DNA of 26,285 nucleotides from CANHEE01 sp043777755 (GCA_043777755.1 JAYWHK010000158.1:1-26285); one strand, 5' to 3'. Shown: positions 8,354 through 15,942, counted from the stretch's first letter. A program made the numbers and translations. The notes: a model not told the origin generated them from the sequence alone.

Positions 8354-9391
8354 TTAGGAATATTTTATTTCCAATTTCACTTCATAAACCTCTCCATCAT
8401 TGTTGATTTCTAAACGATGCTGCTCGGGGTAAATCAACGCTAAACGCCTGTTAATCAAATCATTACCCAATCCACTAAATTCATCTTTTACGTCCAAATC
8501 GGGTAAAAATTTATTTCTACAAAGAAAATTAATTTTACCATTTTCTACGGCAAGTCTAATTTCAATCGCTTTATCTGTTTTCAATTTTTCACCATATTTG
8601 AAAGCATTTTCGACAAAAGGAATCAAAATCATAGGCGTAATCATCACATTGTCAAGGTTTCCTGTGATGGCGTATTGCACAAAGTTAGGATTAAAAGACC
8701 TTATTTTTTGCAAAGCAATGTATTTTTCTAAATATTCCCATTCTTTTTGGAGCAAAATCGACTCCGTTTTGGTTTCGTACAACATAAAACGCATAATATC
8801 GCTCAATTTATTCAAAAAATCAGACGCTTTCTCGGGGTCTTTGCGTATCAAAATATCAATATTATTGATGCTATTGAACAAAAAATGCGGATCGAGCTTT
8901 GATTTTATCAATGCCATTTCCATAGCAAAGTTTTTTTCACTCAGTTCTTGCGTTATTTTTAGATTTTCGTACCAAGCAATAAAACCTCGAATGACCGATG
9001 CCAAAACGCCGTGAATCAATCCTAAAATACTCATAATCAACAGTATAGCTATATGACCTTCTATTGGACTTTGTATGAAATTTTGGACAATGAATAATAA
9101 GATTCCATATCCAATCAAGCTGCTGCCGAAGATTACTCCTATGCTCCAAAAACACAGCCGAACAATCGGAATTGGAAATTTTAAGAAACGAAATACGCCA
9201 AAGTAAAACCCATAAAAGGACAAAATACTCGGTGGTATTGCCATAATAGATAGAAAATTATGGAAAATATCGACAATCCTAAACGTTCCTTTGTGAACAT
9301 TAGACATCATACTGCCAAAAACCAATAAACAAATCAATAAATACAAAAACCAATACGCAATGTGTAGAAAAATAACAAGTGATTTTTTCAT
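8354..9391 (-). CDS. LytS/YehU-type membrane sensor histidine kinase
   Basis: A 345-residue sensor kinase of the PF06580 class. I chose the ATG at 9391, one base after the permease stop codon and preceded by an AAAGGG-like ribosome site; a longer frame to 9427 would overlap the permease gene. Four membrane helices are predicted at about 5-27, 45-67, 79-103 and 115-137, with no large external loop, so it probably senses a signal in or at the membrane or through the partner ABC transporter. The phospho-acceptor is His169 in KLDPHFLFNSINN; the ATP site has N262 (ENAFKYG) and a GLGN loop. Cognate to the LytTR regulator immediately downstream. Confidence 0.93.
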   Translation of the reverse strand: MKKSLVIFLHIAYWFLYLLICLLVFGSMMSNVHKGTFRIVDIFHNFLSIMAIPPSILSFYGFYFGVFRFLKFPIPIVRLCFWSIGVIFGSSLIGYGILLFIVQNFIQSPIEGHIAILLIMSILGLIHGVLASVIRGFIAWYENLKITQELSEKNFAMEMALIKSKLDPHFLFNSINNIDILIRKDPEKASDFLNKLSDIMRFMLYETKTESILLQKEWEYLEKYIALQKIRSFNPNFVQYAITGNLDNVMITPMILIPFVENAFKYGEKLKTDKAIEIRLAVENGKINFLCRNKFLPDLDVKDEFSGLGNDLINRRLALIYPEQHRLEINNDGEVYEVKLEIKYS

Positions 9392-9392
9392 T

Positions 9393-10181
9393 TTACCCTT
9401 TTTCTCGTTTAAAAATATATAAAACATAACTCAAAACCATGAAAAAAACAAAATAACCAACCGCCCAAGCATATATATCAACACCTTGTGGAATGGAAGT
9501 TGGTGAACCTATCATAGAAAAATAACCCAAAGGGCAATAAGTATAAGGCACGCAATAGCCGTATTTCCATTCGACAGCAATCAGCGATGCCACTTGAAAA
9601 CCTAAGCCAAAGCTCAAAGGCACAAGAAAATTTTTGAATTGCAAACTTATCAAAAATTGCAACGCAACTATTGGCAACGCAGCCAAAAACATACAATAGC
9701 TTTTTTCGATAAAATACCAAAATGGAAATGCTTGTTGTGGCATTGCAGCTCCTCGTAAAATATGTGGTAAAATTCCAGCGAAATAAGTAAAAACATTGAA
9801 AAGCACAAATAATTGTAGCAACATAGTCAAAATTACTGCAAATTTTGCTATGAAAATAGTCGTTAAGGTTTGTGGCGTTGTGTGAACTTGTTTCCAAGAA
9901 TTGTTGCGAAATTCCAACTGCGCTATCAAACTCGCTGCCAAAACAATACCCATTGGTAAGAAAAAAATCGCCATTGGTTGCCAACAATCTCTGAATATTT
10001 TTTGCCAAAACATTGGATTCTGAGCATCTCCTGCAAGATATTTGGGGTACAATGTCCTCGCTGAAAGTAAAATCAAAGGGATAAAAATGCTCCCAATAAT
10101 TACCAACCAAGATGACAAACTATGCCGTGTTTTGAGCCATTCGCTCTGAAAACTATTTGTAAATTGAGTAATTGTATTCAT
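9393..10181 (-). CDS. ABC-2 type transporter permease (peptide/lantibiotic-immunity-like)
   Basis: A 262-residue membrane protein with about six helices (near 23-41, 68-88, 109-137, 162-180, 183-204 and 236-256). The motif LEFRNNSWKQVHTTP after helix 2 is typical of ABC-2 permeases related to bacitracin- and lantibiotic-resistance exporters. It lies 13 bp after the ABC ATPase gene and abuts the kinase gene by 1 bp, so it belongs to the same transcription unit and is expected to pair with that ATPase. The substrate is unknown. Members of this family export or remove hydrophobic peptides or lipids from the membrane. Confidence 0.87.
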   Translation of the reverse strand: MNTITQFTNSFQSEWLKTRHSLSSWLVIIGSIFIPLILLSARTLYPKYLAGDAQNPMFWQKIFRDCWQPMAIFFLPMGIVLAASLIAQLEFRNNSWKQVHTTPQTLTTIFIAKFAVILTMLLQLFVLFNVFTYFAGILPHILRGAAMPQQAFPFWYFIEKSYCMFLAALPIVALQFLISLQFKNFLVPLSFGLGFQVASLIAVEWKYGYCVPYTYCPLGYFSMIGSPTSIPQGVDIYAWAVGYFVFFMVLSYVLYIFKREKG

Positions 10182-10194
10182 TTTTTTAATTTTT

Positions 10195-11103
10195 TTAAGA
10201 ATGGGCTGTCAAATTCATAAATATACTTTCCAAATCATTTTCATTCCTTGCGATGCCAAAAACATCAATATTTGCAGCAACAAGTTGTCGATTTATTTCA
10301 GCGATTTGTGTATTGGAAAGCGAAGATGTTTTTATTTTTCCATTTTCTACGGTTGCTACAACTTGCTGATTTTCAATAACTTGCAAAGCATTTCTCACAT
10401 CATTGACTTCAAAAAGTAGAGAAGAAGCCATTTTTTGACGCTCAATAAGCATTTCCAAACTGCCTTGAAAAAGTACTTTTCCATGATTGATAATGCCAAC
10501 ATCCGTCACTAATTTTTCAATTTCTGACAACAAGTGGCTCGAAATCAAAATCGTAATGCCTTGCTCTCGATTGAGTTTTTTCAAAAGTTCTCGCATTTCC
10601 ACGATACCGCTTGGGTCGAGTCCGTTGGTAGGCTCGTCCAAAATCAGCAATTTCGCTTGATGCAACAAAGCGACCGCAATCGCCAACCGCTGTTTCATAC
10701 CAAGTGAAAACTGACTGGCTTTCTTTTTGCCCGTATCTGCCAAACCGACGAGTTGCAAAACTTCGTTTATACGGTTTTTTGAGCATTGGTAAATTTTTTG
10801 CCAAACGAGCAAATTCTCCACTGCCGTCAATTGCCCATACAAAGAAGGACTTTCTATCAAAGAACCGATTTGGCTCAAAATTTCCGTTCGATTATCTTCA
10901 AAACGTTTTCCAAAGACACGAATTTCGCCTTCTTGTTTGCTCAAAAGTCCTAATACCAAGCGCAAAGTCGTTGTTTTTCCTGCGCCATTAGGTCCTAAAA
11001 AACCATAAATACTTCCCTTTTTGACCTGCAAATTGATACCGTCTAATTCTTTTCCATTTTTTGAAAAAGCATGAGACAAATTATTGATTTCGATTGTATT
11101 CAT
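10195..11103 (-). CDS. ABC transporter ATP-binding protein (BcrA-like)
   Basis: A 302-residue ATPase. Motifs in order: Walker A GPNGAGKT (37-44), the signature FSLGMKQR (132-139), Walker B LLILDEPTNGLD (152-163, catalytic Glu157) and H-loop His190 in ISSHLL. The about 90-residue C-terminal tail is typical of BcrA/CcmA-like proteins. The start is placed at ATG 11103 (a second ATG directly precedes it at 11106); the open frame continues to 11271, but that extension runs through a dispersed repeat and the promoter region and has no ABC homology. First gene of the ATPase-permease-kinase-regulator operon. Confidence 0.93.
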   Translation of the reverse strand: MNTIEINNLSHAFSKNGKELDGINLQVKKGSIYGFLGPNGAGKTTTLRLVLGLLSKQEGEIRVFGKRFEDNRTEILSQIGSLIESPSLYGQLTAVENLLVWQKIYQCSKNRINEVLQLVGLADTGKKKASQFSLGMKQRLAIAVALLHQAKLLILDEPTNGLDPSGIVEMRELLKKLNREQGITILISSHLLSEIEKLVTDVGIINHGKVLFQGSLEMLIERQKMASSLLFEVNDVRNALQVIENQQVVATVENGKIKTSSLSNTQIAEINRQLVAANIDVFGIARNENDLESIFMNLTAHS

Positions 11104-11130
11104 CATCCAATTTTTTATTATTTTATAAAA

Positions 11131-11138
11131 CAAAAGTA
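11131..11138 (-). promoter_or_regulatory. Probable -7 element of the ABC/LytSR operon
   Basis: On the minus strand this reads TACTTTTG, an exact TAnnTTTG match, 28 bp upstream of the ATPase start. No TTG stands at the normal -33 distance, which fits a promoter that depends on an activator bound at the direct repeats just upstream (11167-11207). Confidence 0.55.
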
Positions 11139-11166
11139 AGTAGTTTTTGAAGGAATAAAAAATAAA

Positions 11167-11207
11167 ATCGGTGAAATAGGCATTTCGATTGGTGAAATGG
11201 TCATTCC
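11167..11207 (-). promoter_or_regulatory. Tandem 20-bp direct repeat, candidate LytTR operator
   Basis: ATCGGTGAAATAGGCATTTC (11167-11186) and ATTGGTGAAATGGTCATTCC (11188-11207) agree at 16 of 20 positions with a 21-bp period, i.e. two helical turns, the geometry used by LytTR regulators. The site lies about 30-70 bp upstream of the -7 element of the operon that encodes a LytTR regulator, an activator-like position. Confidence 0.6.
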
Positions 11208-11236
11208 AATATACACAACGAATATTGAACATTAAC

Positions 11237-11281
11237 GATATTGCAAACGCTTGGCGTTCAATATTTTGCATAAATGCAAAA
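11237..11281 (+). repeat. Dispersed intergenic repeat, copy B
   Basis: 43 of 45 positions match 4342-4386 (copy A), including the terminal TTTTGCAT-AA-ATGCAAAA palindrome. In this copy AATATTGAAC (11221-11230) and GTTCAATATT also form 10-bp inverted arms around the core. It lies between the ABC/LytSR operon and the small membrane-protein gene, and accounts for the spurious N-terminal extension of the ATPase frame. Confidence 0.87.
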
Positions 11282-11412
11282 TTCCAAAACCACTTTCCCG
11301 TTTTTTAATCCTTTCGTAGCATTTTTTTATTTTTCTATCGCTCAAAATTATCTTTTTATCTATTTTTAAAAATGGAACAAGCAGATGGGTTTATTTTTGT
11401 GAAAATAAAATA

Positions 11413-11796
11413 ATGTTTTGTGTGAATAAAAACAATGTTTTTCTGATAGACGGCATAGGTGCGTCTATGTCCGTTTTGTTTCTTGGCTTGCTGTTGCCAA
11501 GTTTCGAGGCGTATTTTGGTATGCCCAAAAATGTGTTGTACGGATTGGCTACTTTGGCGAGCATTTTGGCGATTTATTCATTGAGTTGTTATTTTTTCAA
11601 GGTAAAAAATTGGCAATTCTTTTTAAAAACCATTATTTTTGCTAATATTTTATACTGCTGTCTTTCGCTAATTTTGATGATTTATTTTTATCAAAAACTA
11701 AGCACATTGGGTTTAACTTATTTTTTATTGGAGAAAATAGTGGTACTAATTTTAGTTGTTTTTGAAATAAAAATAATAAAAAACGGATGGAAATAA
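11413..11796 (+). CDS. Small four-helix membrane protein, function unknown
   Basis: A 127-residue hydrophobic protein that I do not recognise. Four membrane segments are predicted at about 15-33, 42-62, 69-91 and 101-122, with a Lys-rich C-terminus (IKIIKNGWK) likely on the inside. There is no signal peptide. A TATTTTTG element at 11392-11399 would start transcription only a few bases before the ATG, so the mRNA would be nearly leaderless; alternatively the overlapping 13-codon frame (TAATG) couples translation. It is convergent with the BON-LysM gene, with a strong terminator between them. Composition matches the neighbours, so there is no sign of recent transfer. A real gene is likely but not certain. 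Confidence 0.6.
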   Translation: MFCVNKNNVFLIDGIGASMSVLFLGLLLPSFEAYFGMPKNVLYGLATLASILAIYSLSCYFFKVKNWQFFLKTIIFANILYCCLSLILMIYFYQKLSTLGLTYFLLEKIVVLILVVFEIKIIKNGWK

Positions 11797-11821
11797 AAGA
11801 GAAAGTCATCGCTGACTAAAC

Positions 11822-11875
11822 AATGGCAGAAAAATACAACGAATTTATGGACGATATGGCAAAAAAAAGTCTTTG
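11822..11875 (+). CDS. Possible 17-residue micro-ORF
   Basis: ATG at 11822 opens MAEKYNEFMDDMAKKSL and stops at TGA 11873-11875, inside the left arm of the terminator hairpin. The composition is protein-like and charged, but there is no clear ribosome site and the length is too short to judge. It may be a remnant or chance. It would be cotranscribed with the small membrane protein. Confidence 0.2.
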
Positions 11876-11903
11876 AAAGTTACACTTCCAAAGACTTTTT
11901 TTT
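11861..11903. terminator. Bidirectional terminator between convergent genes
   Basis: AAAAAAAAGTCTTTG (11861-11875) pairs with CAAAGACTTTTTTTT (11889-11903), and an inner AAGT/ACTT stem (11877-11880 / 11884-11887) closes the loop. With A and T tracts on the two sides it can end the transcripts of both the small membrane protein and the opposing BON-LysM gene. Confidence 0.9.
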
Positions 11904-11919
11904 TACTAAAAGCAATAAA

Positions 11920-12303
11920 TTACACTAAAAAAGGAATAATCAATTCTTGACCTACTTCGATAGCATCTGCGCTTGTCAATTGATCACGATTTGCTTCAAA
12001 GATTGCTTGATATTTCATCACATCACCACAATAGTGCTTTGCGATTAAACTCAAAGACTCACCTTTTTGAACAGTGTGCTTTGTGTAAAAACCAGTTTCT
12101 GATACTTGAATATCAGCAACAACTTCAGCAGCATTTGTTCCTGGAACATCTTTAATAGTGTTCCAAATTTGATCTTTTTGGTAAGCTGAATAAACAGTAC
12201 CTGCAATACGCAATACACCGTTCTCTTCTGCGATATTTGCTCCAACAAGTCCAACTTGTTCTGTTAATTCAATGACTGAATTGTACTTTGCTTGTAATGA
12301 CAT
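11920..12303 (-). CDS. BON-LysM domain protein, Kbp (YgaU)-like
   Basis: A 127-residue protein with a BON-like N-terminal domain (about 1-66; GVLRIAGTVYSAYQKDQIW, then a beta strand at VVADIQVSE) and a C-terminal LysM domain (about 73-125; YTKHTVQKGESLSLIAKHYCGD...IFEANRD...IEVGQELIIP). The LysM sequence and the two-domain order resemble E. coli Kbp/YgaU (149 residues), a cytoplasmic potassium-binding protein. There is no signal peptide, so a peptidoglycan-binding role in the periplasm is less likely than a cytoplasmic one. The Kbp analogy is an inference from architecture. The gene stands alone, with a TAACTTTG element at 12361-12368 on the minus strand. Confidence 0.82.
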   Translation of the reverse strand: MSLQAKYNSVIELTEQVGLVGANIAEENGVLRIAGTVYSAYQKDQIWNTIKDVPGTNAAEVVADIQVSETGFYTKHTVQKGESLSLIAKHYCGDVMKYQAIFEANRDQLTSADAIEVGQELIIPFLV

Positions 12304-12360
12304 TTTCTAAGAATGTTTAATTATAAAATTAAGATTATTTTTTGAACATAAATTCAACAA

Positions 12361-12368
12361 CAAAGTTA
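12361..12368 (-). promoter_or_regulatory. -7 element of the BON-LysM gene
   Basis: On the minus strand this reads TAACTTTG, an exact TAnnTTTG match, 58 bp upstream of the start codon. No obvious TTG at -33. Confidence 0.5.
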
Positions 12369-12450
12369 CGCTTATTTTTCTAAAAAAAATAGTTTTGATG
12401 TCGTTTTTTTGTAAAACTTGTGACGTAGTATTTTATAAAAGTAACATCGT

Positions 12451-12481
12451 TTGCTAAACTCCTCAAAATCACTTATTTTTG
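12451..12481 (+). promoter_or_regulatory. aroA promoter (TTG-N20-TATTTTTG)
   Basis: TTG at 12451-12453 and TATTTTTG at 12474-12481, 20 bp apart, form a full match to the Bacteroidota consensus. Transcription would begin about 20 bp before the aroA ATG at 12506, which argues against the upstream TTG start at 12479. Confidence 0.7.
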
Positions 12482-12505
12482 CACCAAAATTGGAACCTCT
12501 ATTTT

Positions 12506-13768
12506 ATGGAAATCGTTTATCAGCTTAGTAAAAAAAATAAAGACATCATCGGAGCTATTGAATTGGAAAGCTCCAAAAGTATCAGCAATCGAGTATTGAT
12601 TATCAGGGCTTTGTGCGAAAATAATTTTAACATTCAGCGTCTTTCGGGCGCAAAAGATACGCAGACTTTACTCAAACTTTTGAGTCAGTTGGAAAATGAA
12701 ACGTTTGATGCTGGTCATGCTGGGACAACTTTTCGTTTTATGACTGCTTTTTTGGCAACACAGCAAGGCACTCAAATTATGACAGGCTCGGAACGTATGC
12801 AACAACGCCCGATTGGTGAATTGGTCAATGCGCTCAATGCGCTTGGTGCGAACATAGAATATTTGAAAAATGAAGGTTATCCGCCTTTGAAAATCAATGC
12901 GCCTAATGATTTTGGAAAAAACAATGCGCTGAGTATTCCTGCTTCGGTCAGTAGCCAATTTATTACAGCGTTGTTGTTAATTGCGCCAACTTTGCCAAAC
13001 GGACTCAATCTGACACTTGAAGGAAACATCGTTTCAAGACCTTACATTGAGATGACTTTGGCGTTGATGCAATATTTTGGCGTTGAAAATACTTGGGAAG
13101 GCAATTTGATTCAGATAAAACCGCAACCTTATATAGCAAAAGATTTTACAGTAGAATCGGATTGGTCAGCGGCATCTTATTCTTTTATCATGGCAGCTTT
13201 TGCAGACAATTTGGATTTGGAATTGATTGGTTTGCAAGAAAATAGCTTGCAAGGCGATAGTGTAATCGTCGAAATGATAAAAGATTTTGGTGTTAAAACG
13301 GAATTTTCTTCCAATGGTTTGCGTTTAAGCAAAAGTGGTGACAGCAATGCGGACGCTTTTGAATGGGATTTTTTGAAATGCCCTGACATTGCACAGTCTT
13401 TAGCGGTGATTTGTGCTGGAACAGGCGTACAAGGTCTTTTTTCGGGTTTGGAAACGTTGCGTGTCAAAGAAACGGATAGAATCGCTGCTTTGAAAAATGA
13501 ATTGGCAAAAGTCAATGCCTTTTTTATGCCTTTGCCAAAACGGTTTTCACAAAAATCAGAAAAAGAATTTTTTATGGTTGAAGGAAAAGCTGATTGGAAA
13601 CAAACGCCTGTTTTCGCTACTTACGAAGACCACCGCATGGCAATGGCTTTTGCGCCTTTGGCAATGTTGAATACTATAGATATAGAACATCCGCAAGTGG
13701 TGGAGAAATCTTATCCAGGGTTTTGGAAGGATTTGGAAGTGTTGGGTTTTGAGGTGACAAAAAAATAG
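12506..13768 (+). CDS. aroA: 3-phosphoshikimate 1-carboxyvinyltransferase (EPSP synthase)
   Basis: A 420-residue enzyme of the shikimate pathway that joins PEP to shikimate-3-phosphate on the way to chorismate and aromatic amino acids. ATG 12506 is chosen over the in-frame TTG at 12479, which overlaps the -7 element. Seen: Lys24/Ser25/Arg29 in ESSKSISNR; the PEP loop AGTTFR (72-77) with the conserved Gly retained but His71 where E. coli has Asn94; ERMQQRP (about Arg101); SASVSSQF; the catalytic CPDIAQS and RVKETDR motifs; and DHRMAMA near the C-terminus. The rest of the pathway is not nearby. A hairpin just after the stop (13768-13791) may be a weak terminator. Confidence 0.95.
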   Translation: MEIVYQLSKKNKDIIGAIELESSKSISNRVLIIRALCENNFNIQRLSGAKDTQTLLKLLSQLENETFDAGHAGTTFRFMTAFLATQQGTQIMTGSERMQQRPIGELVNALNALGANIEYLKNEGYPPLKINAPNDFGKNNALSIPASVSSQFITALLLIAPTLPNGLNLTLEGNIVSRPYIEMTLALMQYFGVENTWEGNLIQIKPQPYIAKDFTVESDWSAASYSFIMAAFADNLDLELIGLQENSLQGDSVIVEMIKDFGVKTEFSSNGLRLSKSGDSNADAFEWDFLKCPDIAQSLAVICAGTGVQGLFSGLETLRVKETDRIAALKNELAKVNAFFMPLPKRFSQKSEKEFFMVEGKADWKQTPVFATYEDHRMAMAFAPLAMLNTIDIEHPQVVEKSYPGFWKDLEVLGFEVTKK

Positions 13769-13791
13769 CTCGTAGTTCTTTTACCACGAGC
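13768..13791 (+). terminator. Weak hairpin after aroA
   Basis: GCTCGT (13768-13773) pairs with ACGAGC (13786-13791) around a 12-nt loop, starting at the last base of the stop codon. No T-tract follows, so termination here would be weak or factor-dependent. Confidence 0.4.
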
Positions 13792-13860
13792 ATGAAAAAC
13801 GAATTTTACAATCCTTTAACCAAAACTTACACACTTAGATAGTTACAAGTATTATGCCAA

Positions 13861-13980
13861 AATATGTAAATTTTTTATAATTTAAAAAAAATTTATTTAT
13901 TTAACTAAAATATTATCAATTTTTTATAAAAATTAAATTTTAATAATATAAGTAATGCAGTATTTAAATATAAAATATTG
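13861..13980. other. Extremely AT-rich tract upstream of mnmG
   Basis: Only 8 of these 120 bases are G or C. The tract contains short palindromes such as AATTTTTTATAAAAATT. No ORF, no TAnnTTTG and no good DnaA box were seen. It fills most of the aroA-mnmG gap and may be a promoter UP-like region, a DNA-unwinding element or a nucleoid-protein site. Confidence 0.7.
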
Positions 13981-14004
13981 TTATTGCAATTTTAGGCTCT
14001 AAAG

Positions 14005-14040
14005 AGTCCTTCCCTTTGGGAAGGATTTAGGATGGGTCTT
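14005..14040 (+). repeat. GTCCYTCC hairpin repeat, copy 1
   Basis: AGTCCTTCCCTTTGGGAAGG followed by ATTTAGGATGGGTCTT forms a TCCTTCCC/GGGAAGGA hairpin. It is closely similar to 16006-16038. It ends 14 bp before the mnmG start codon, so it is part of that gene's leader. This type of intergenic repeat is familiar from Bacteroidota genomes. Confidence 0.8.
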
Positions 14041-14054
14041 ACAATTAACATAAG

Positions 14055-15920
14055 ATGTTTCCAAAATACGATGTAATAGTAGTTGGTGCAGGTCATGCAG
14101 GTTGTGAAGCCGCAGTTGCTGCTGCCAATATGGGGTCAAAGGTTTTATTAGTGACCATGAATATGCACACAATTGCGCAAATGTCTTGTAATCCTGCCAT
14201 GGGCGGTGTTGCAAAAGGGCAAATTGTGCGAGAAATTGATGCTTTAGGCGGTTATTCGGGAATTATTACAGATTGTACGATGGTACAATTCCGTATGTTG
14301 AATCGCTCGAAAGGCCCAGCGATGTGGTCACCTCGTGCGCAAAGTGACCGTATGCAATTTGCTATAAAATGGCGTGAAATGCTCGAAGCGCACCCAAATA
14401 TTGATTTTTGGCAAGACATGATAAGTGGTTTGAAAGTCAAAGATGGACGTGTTCGAGGTGTTTATACGAGCATGGGCTTAGAAATCGAAGGTCGCTCGGT
14501 GGTTTTGACCAACGGAACGTTTTTGAATGGTTTGATTCACATTGGCGAAAAACAATTGGGTGGTGGTCGTGCTGGCGAAAAATCAGCAAAAGGCATTACA
14601 GAACAATTGGTAGAATTAGGTTTTGAAGCGGGTCGTATGAAAACAGGAACACCAGCTCGTTTAGATGGTCGTTCTTTGAACTATGATTTGATGGAAAAAC
14701 AAGAAGGCGATGAGCCAGCAAGCAAGTTTTCTTATACTGATACACCAAAATTGACCAAACAATTGCCTTGTTATATTACTTATACAAGCCAAGAAGTCCA
14801 CGATACGCTCAAAGAAGGTTTTGACAAATCGCCTATGTTTAATGGACGGATTCAAGGCTTAGGCCCTCGTTATTGTCCTTCGATTGAAGACAAAATCAAT
14901 CGTTTTGCAGACAAAGACCGACACCAATTGTTTGTTGAGCCAGAAGGTTGGAATACTTGCGAAATCTATGTGAATGGATTTTCGTCGTCCTTGCCAGAAG
15001 ATGTACAATTCAAAGCCTTGCGAAAAATTGTTGGTTTTGAAAATGTCAAAATGTTTCGTCCAGGCTACGCTATTGAATATGATTTTTTTCCACCAACACA
15101 ATTAAAATTATCGTTGGAAACGCATTTGATAAAAAATCTATTTTTTGCTGGTCAAATCAATGGAACGACGGGCTACGAAGAAGCGGGTTGTCAAGGTTTA
15201 ATGGCTGGAATGAATGCGCATTTGGCTGTAACAGAGCAAGAACCTTTCATTCTGAAACGTTCTGACGCTTACATTGGCGTTTTGATTGATGATTTGGTGA
15301 ACAAAGGCACAGATGAACCTTATCGAATGTTCACTTCTCGTGCGGAGTTCCGAATTTTGCTTCGTCAAGACAATGCCGATGTTCGTTTGACACCACTCGC
15401 CAGCAAAATTGGTGTTGCCAATATGGACGAGCGCATGGACAGAGTACACCTAAAAGTAGCAATAAGTGAAGAAATCCGAACTTTTTTCATGGAAAACAGC
15501 GTTTCACCTGACCAAATCAATGGTTGGTTGGAAACAATGGGTTCTGCACCACTGCGCCAAAAAGTAAAGTTGCAGCAGGTCATTTCTCGTCCGCACATAG
15601 ACATTGCTGGAATGTGTGAGGCTCTGCCTTGGTTGAAAAAATACATTGCTACACTCGACCCTGAATTTGTAGAACAAGCTGAAATCAATATGAAATATGA
15701 AGGTTACATTGAAAAAGAACAAGAAATGGCTTTGAAAATGAACCGTTTAGAAGATGTTTTCTTGCGTGATAATTTAGACTATATGTCTATGAATTCGCTT
15801 TCGATGGAAGCTCGGCACAAACTTACTAAAGTAAAACCGCATACCATCGGTCAAGCAAGCCGTATCAGTGGCGTTTCGCCTTCTGATATTTCGGTATTGC
15901 TGATTAATGTTGGGAGATAA
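14055..15920 (+). CDS. mnmG: tRNA uridine-5-carboxymethylaminomethyl modification enzyme MnmG (GidA)
   Basis: A 621-residue FAD enzyme that, with MnmE, installs the carboxymethylaminomethyl group on U34 of certain tRNAs in the cytoplasm. Seen: the FAD-binding GAGHAGCEAA (11-20); Cys45 in MSCNPAMGG; AKGQIVREIDALGG; GGGRAGE; Cys274 in RYCPSIEDK; and the GidA signature NGTTGYEEAGCQGLMAGMNA at about 370-389. The C-terminal helical domain (about 560-621) binds tRNA and MnmE. Length is normal (E. coli 629). The start at 14055 lies 14 bp after a dispersed hairpin repeat. mnmG is often close to the replication origin in other bacteria, but no dnaA, parAB, rsmG or mnmE is seen here. Confidence 0.97.
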   Translation: MFPKYDVIVVGAGHAGCEAAVAAANMGSKVLLVTMNMHTIAQMSCNPAMGGVAKGQIVREIDALGGYSGIITDCTMVQFRMLNRSKGPAMWSPRAQSDRMQFAIKWREMLEAHPNIDFWQDMISGLKVKDGRVRGVYTSMGLEIEGRSVVLTNGTFLNGLIHIGEKQLGGGRAGEKSAKGITEQLVELGFEAGRMKTGTPARLDGRSLNYDLMEKQEGDEPASKFSYTDTPKLTKQLPCYITYTSQEVHDTLKEGFDKSPMFNGRIQGLGPRYCPSIEDKINRFADKDRHQLFVEPEGWNTCEIYVNGFSSSLPEDVQFKALRKIVGFENVKMFRPGYAIEYDFFPPTQLKLSLETHLIKNLFFAGQINGTTGYEEAGCQGLMAGMNAHLAVTEQEPFILKRSDAYIGVLIDDLVNKGTDEPYRMFTSRAEFRILLRQDNADVRLTPLASKIGVANMDERMDRVHLKVAISEEIRTFFMENSVSPDQINGWLETMGSAPLRQKVKLQQVISRPHIDIAGMCEALPWLKKYIATLDPEFVEQAEINMKYEGYIEKEQEMALKMNRLEDVFLRDNLDYMSMNSLSMEARHKLTKVKPHTIGQASRISGVSPSDISVLLINVGR

Positions 15921-15942
15921 AACTAATTTCCATAGCATTGAT

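Larger units (their letters stand above)
11104..11412. other. Divergent intergenic region, ABC operon / small membrane protein
   Basis: This 309-bp gap holds the ABC operon promoter, the LytTR-like direct repeats, dispersed repeat copy B and, at 11392-11399, a TATTTTTG element facing the small membrane-protein gene. A 13-codon frame (11372-11413) ends one base into that gene's ATG (TAATG overlap) and may be a coupled leader peptide. No other gene is seen. Confidence 0.55.

Noticed and set aside
9392..9427. Upstream start of the histidine kinase (ATG 9427)
   Set aside because: It would overlap the permease gene; ATG 9391 abuts the permease stop and has a plausible ribosome site.
9478..10110. 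210-residue alternative frame on the same strand as the permease
   Set aside because: It is an overlapping frame rich in Cys, Phe and Ser without domain features; the permease frame has clear membrane helices and operon spacing.
10195..11271. Longer start (ATG 11271) for the ABC ATPase
   Set aside because: The extra 56 residues run through a dispersed repeat, the LytTR-like repeats and the promoter, and do not resemble an ABC protein. The ATG pair at 11103/11106 gives the normal N-terminus.
12479..12505. TTG start of aroA
   Set aside because: It overlaps the TATTTTTG promoter element, so it would not be transcribed.
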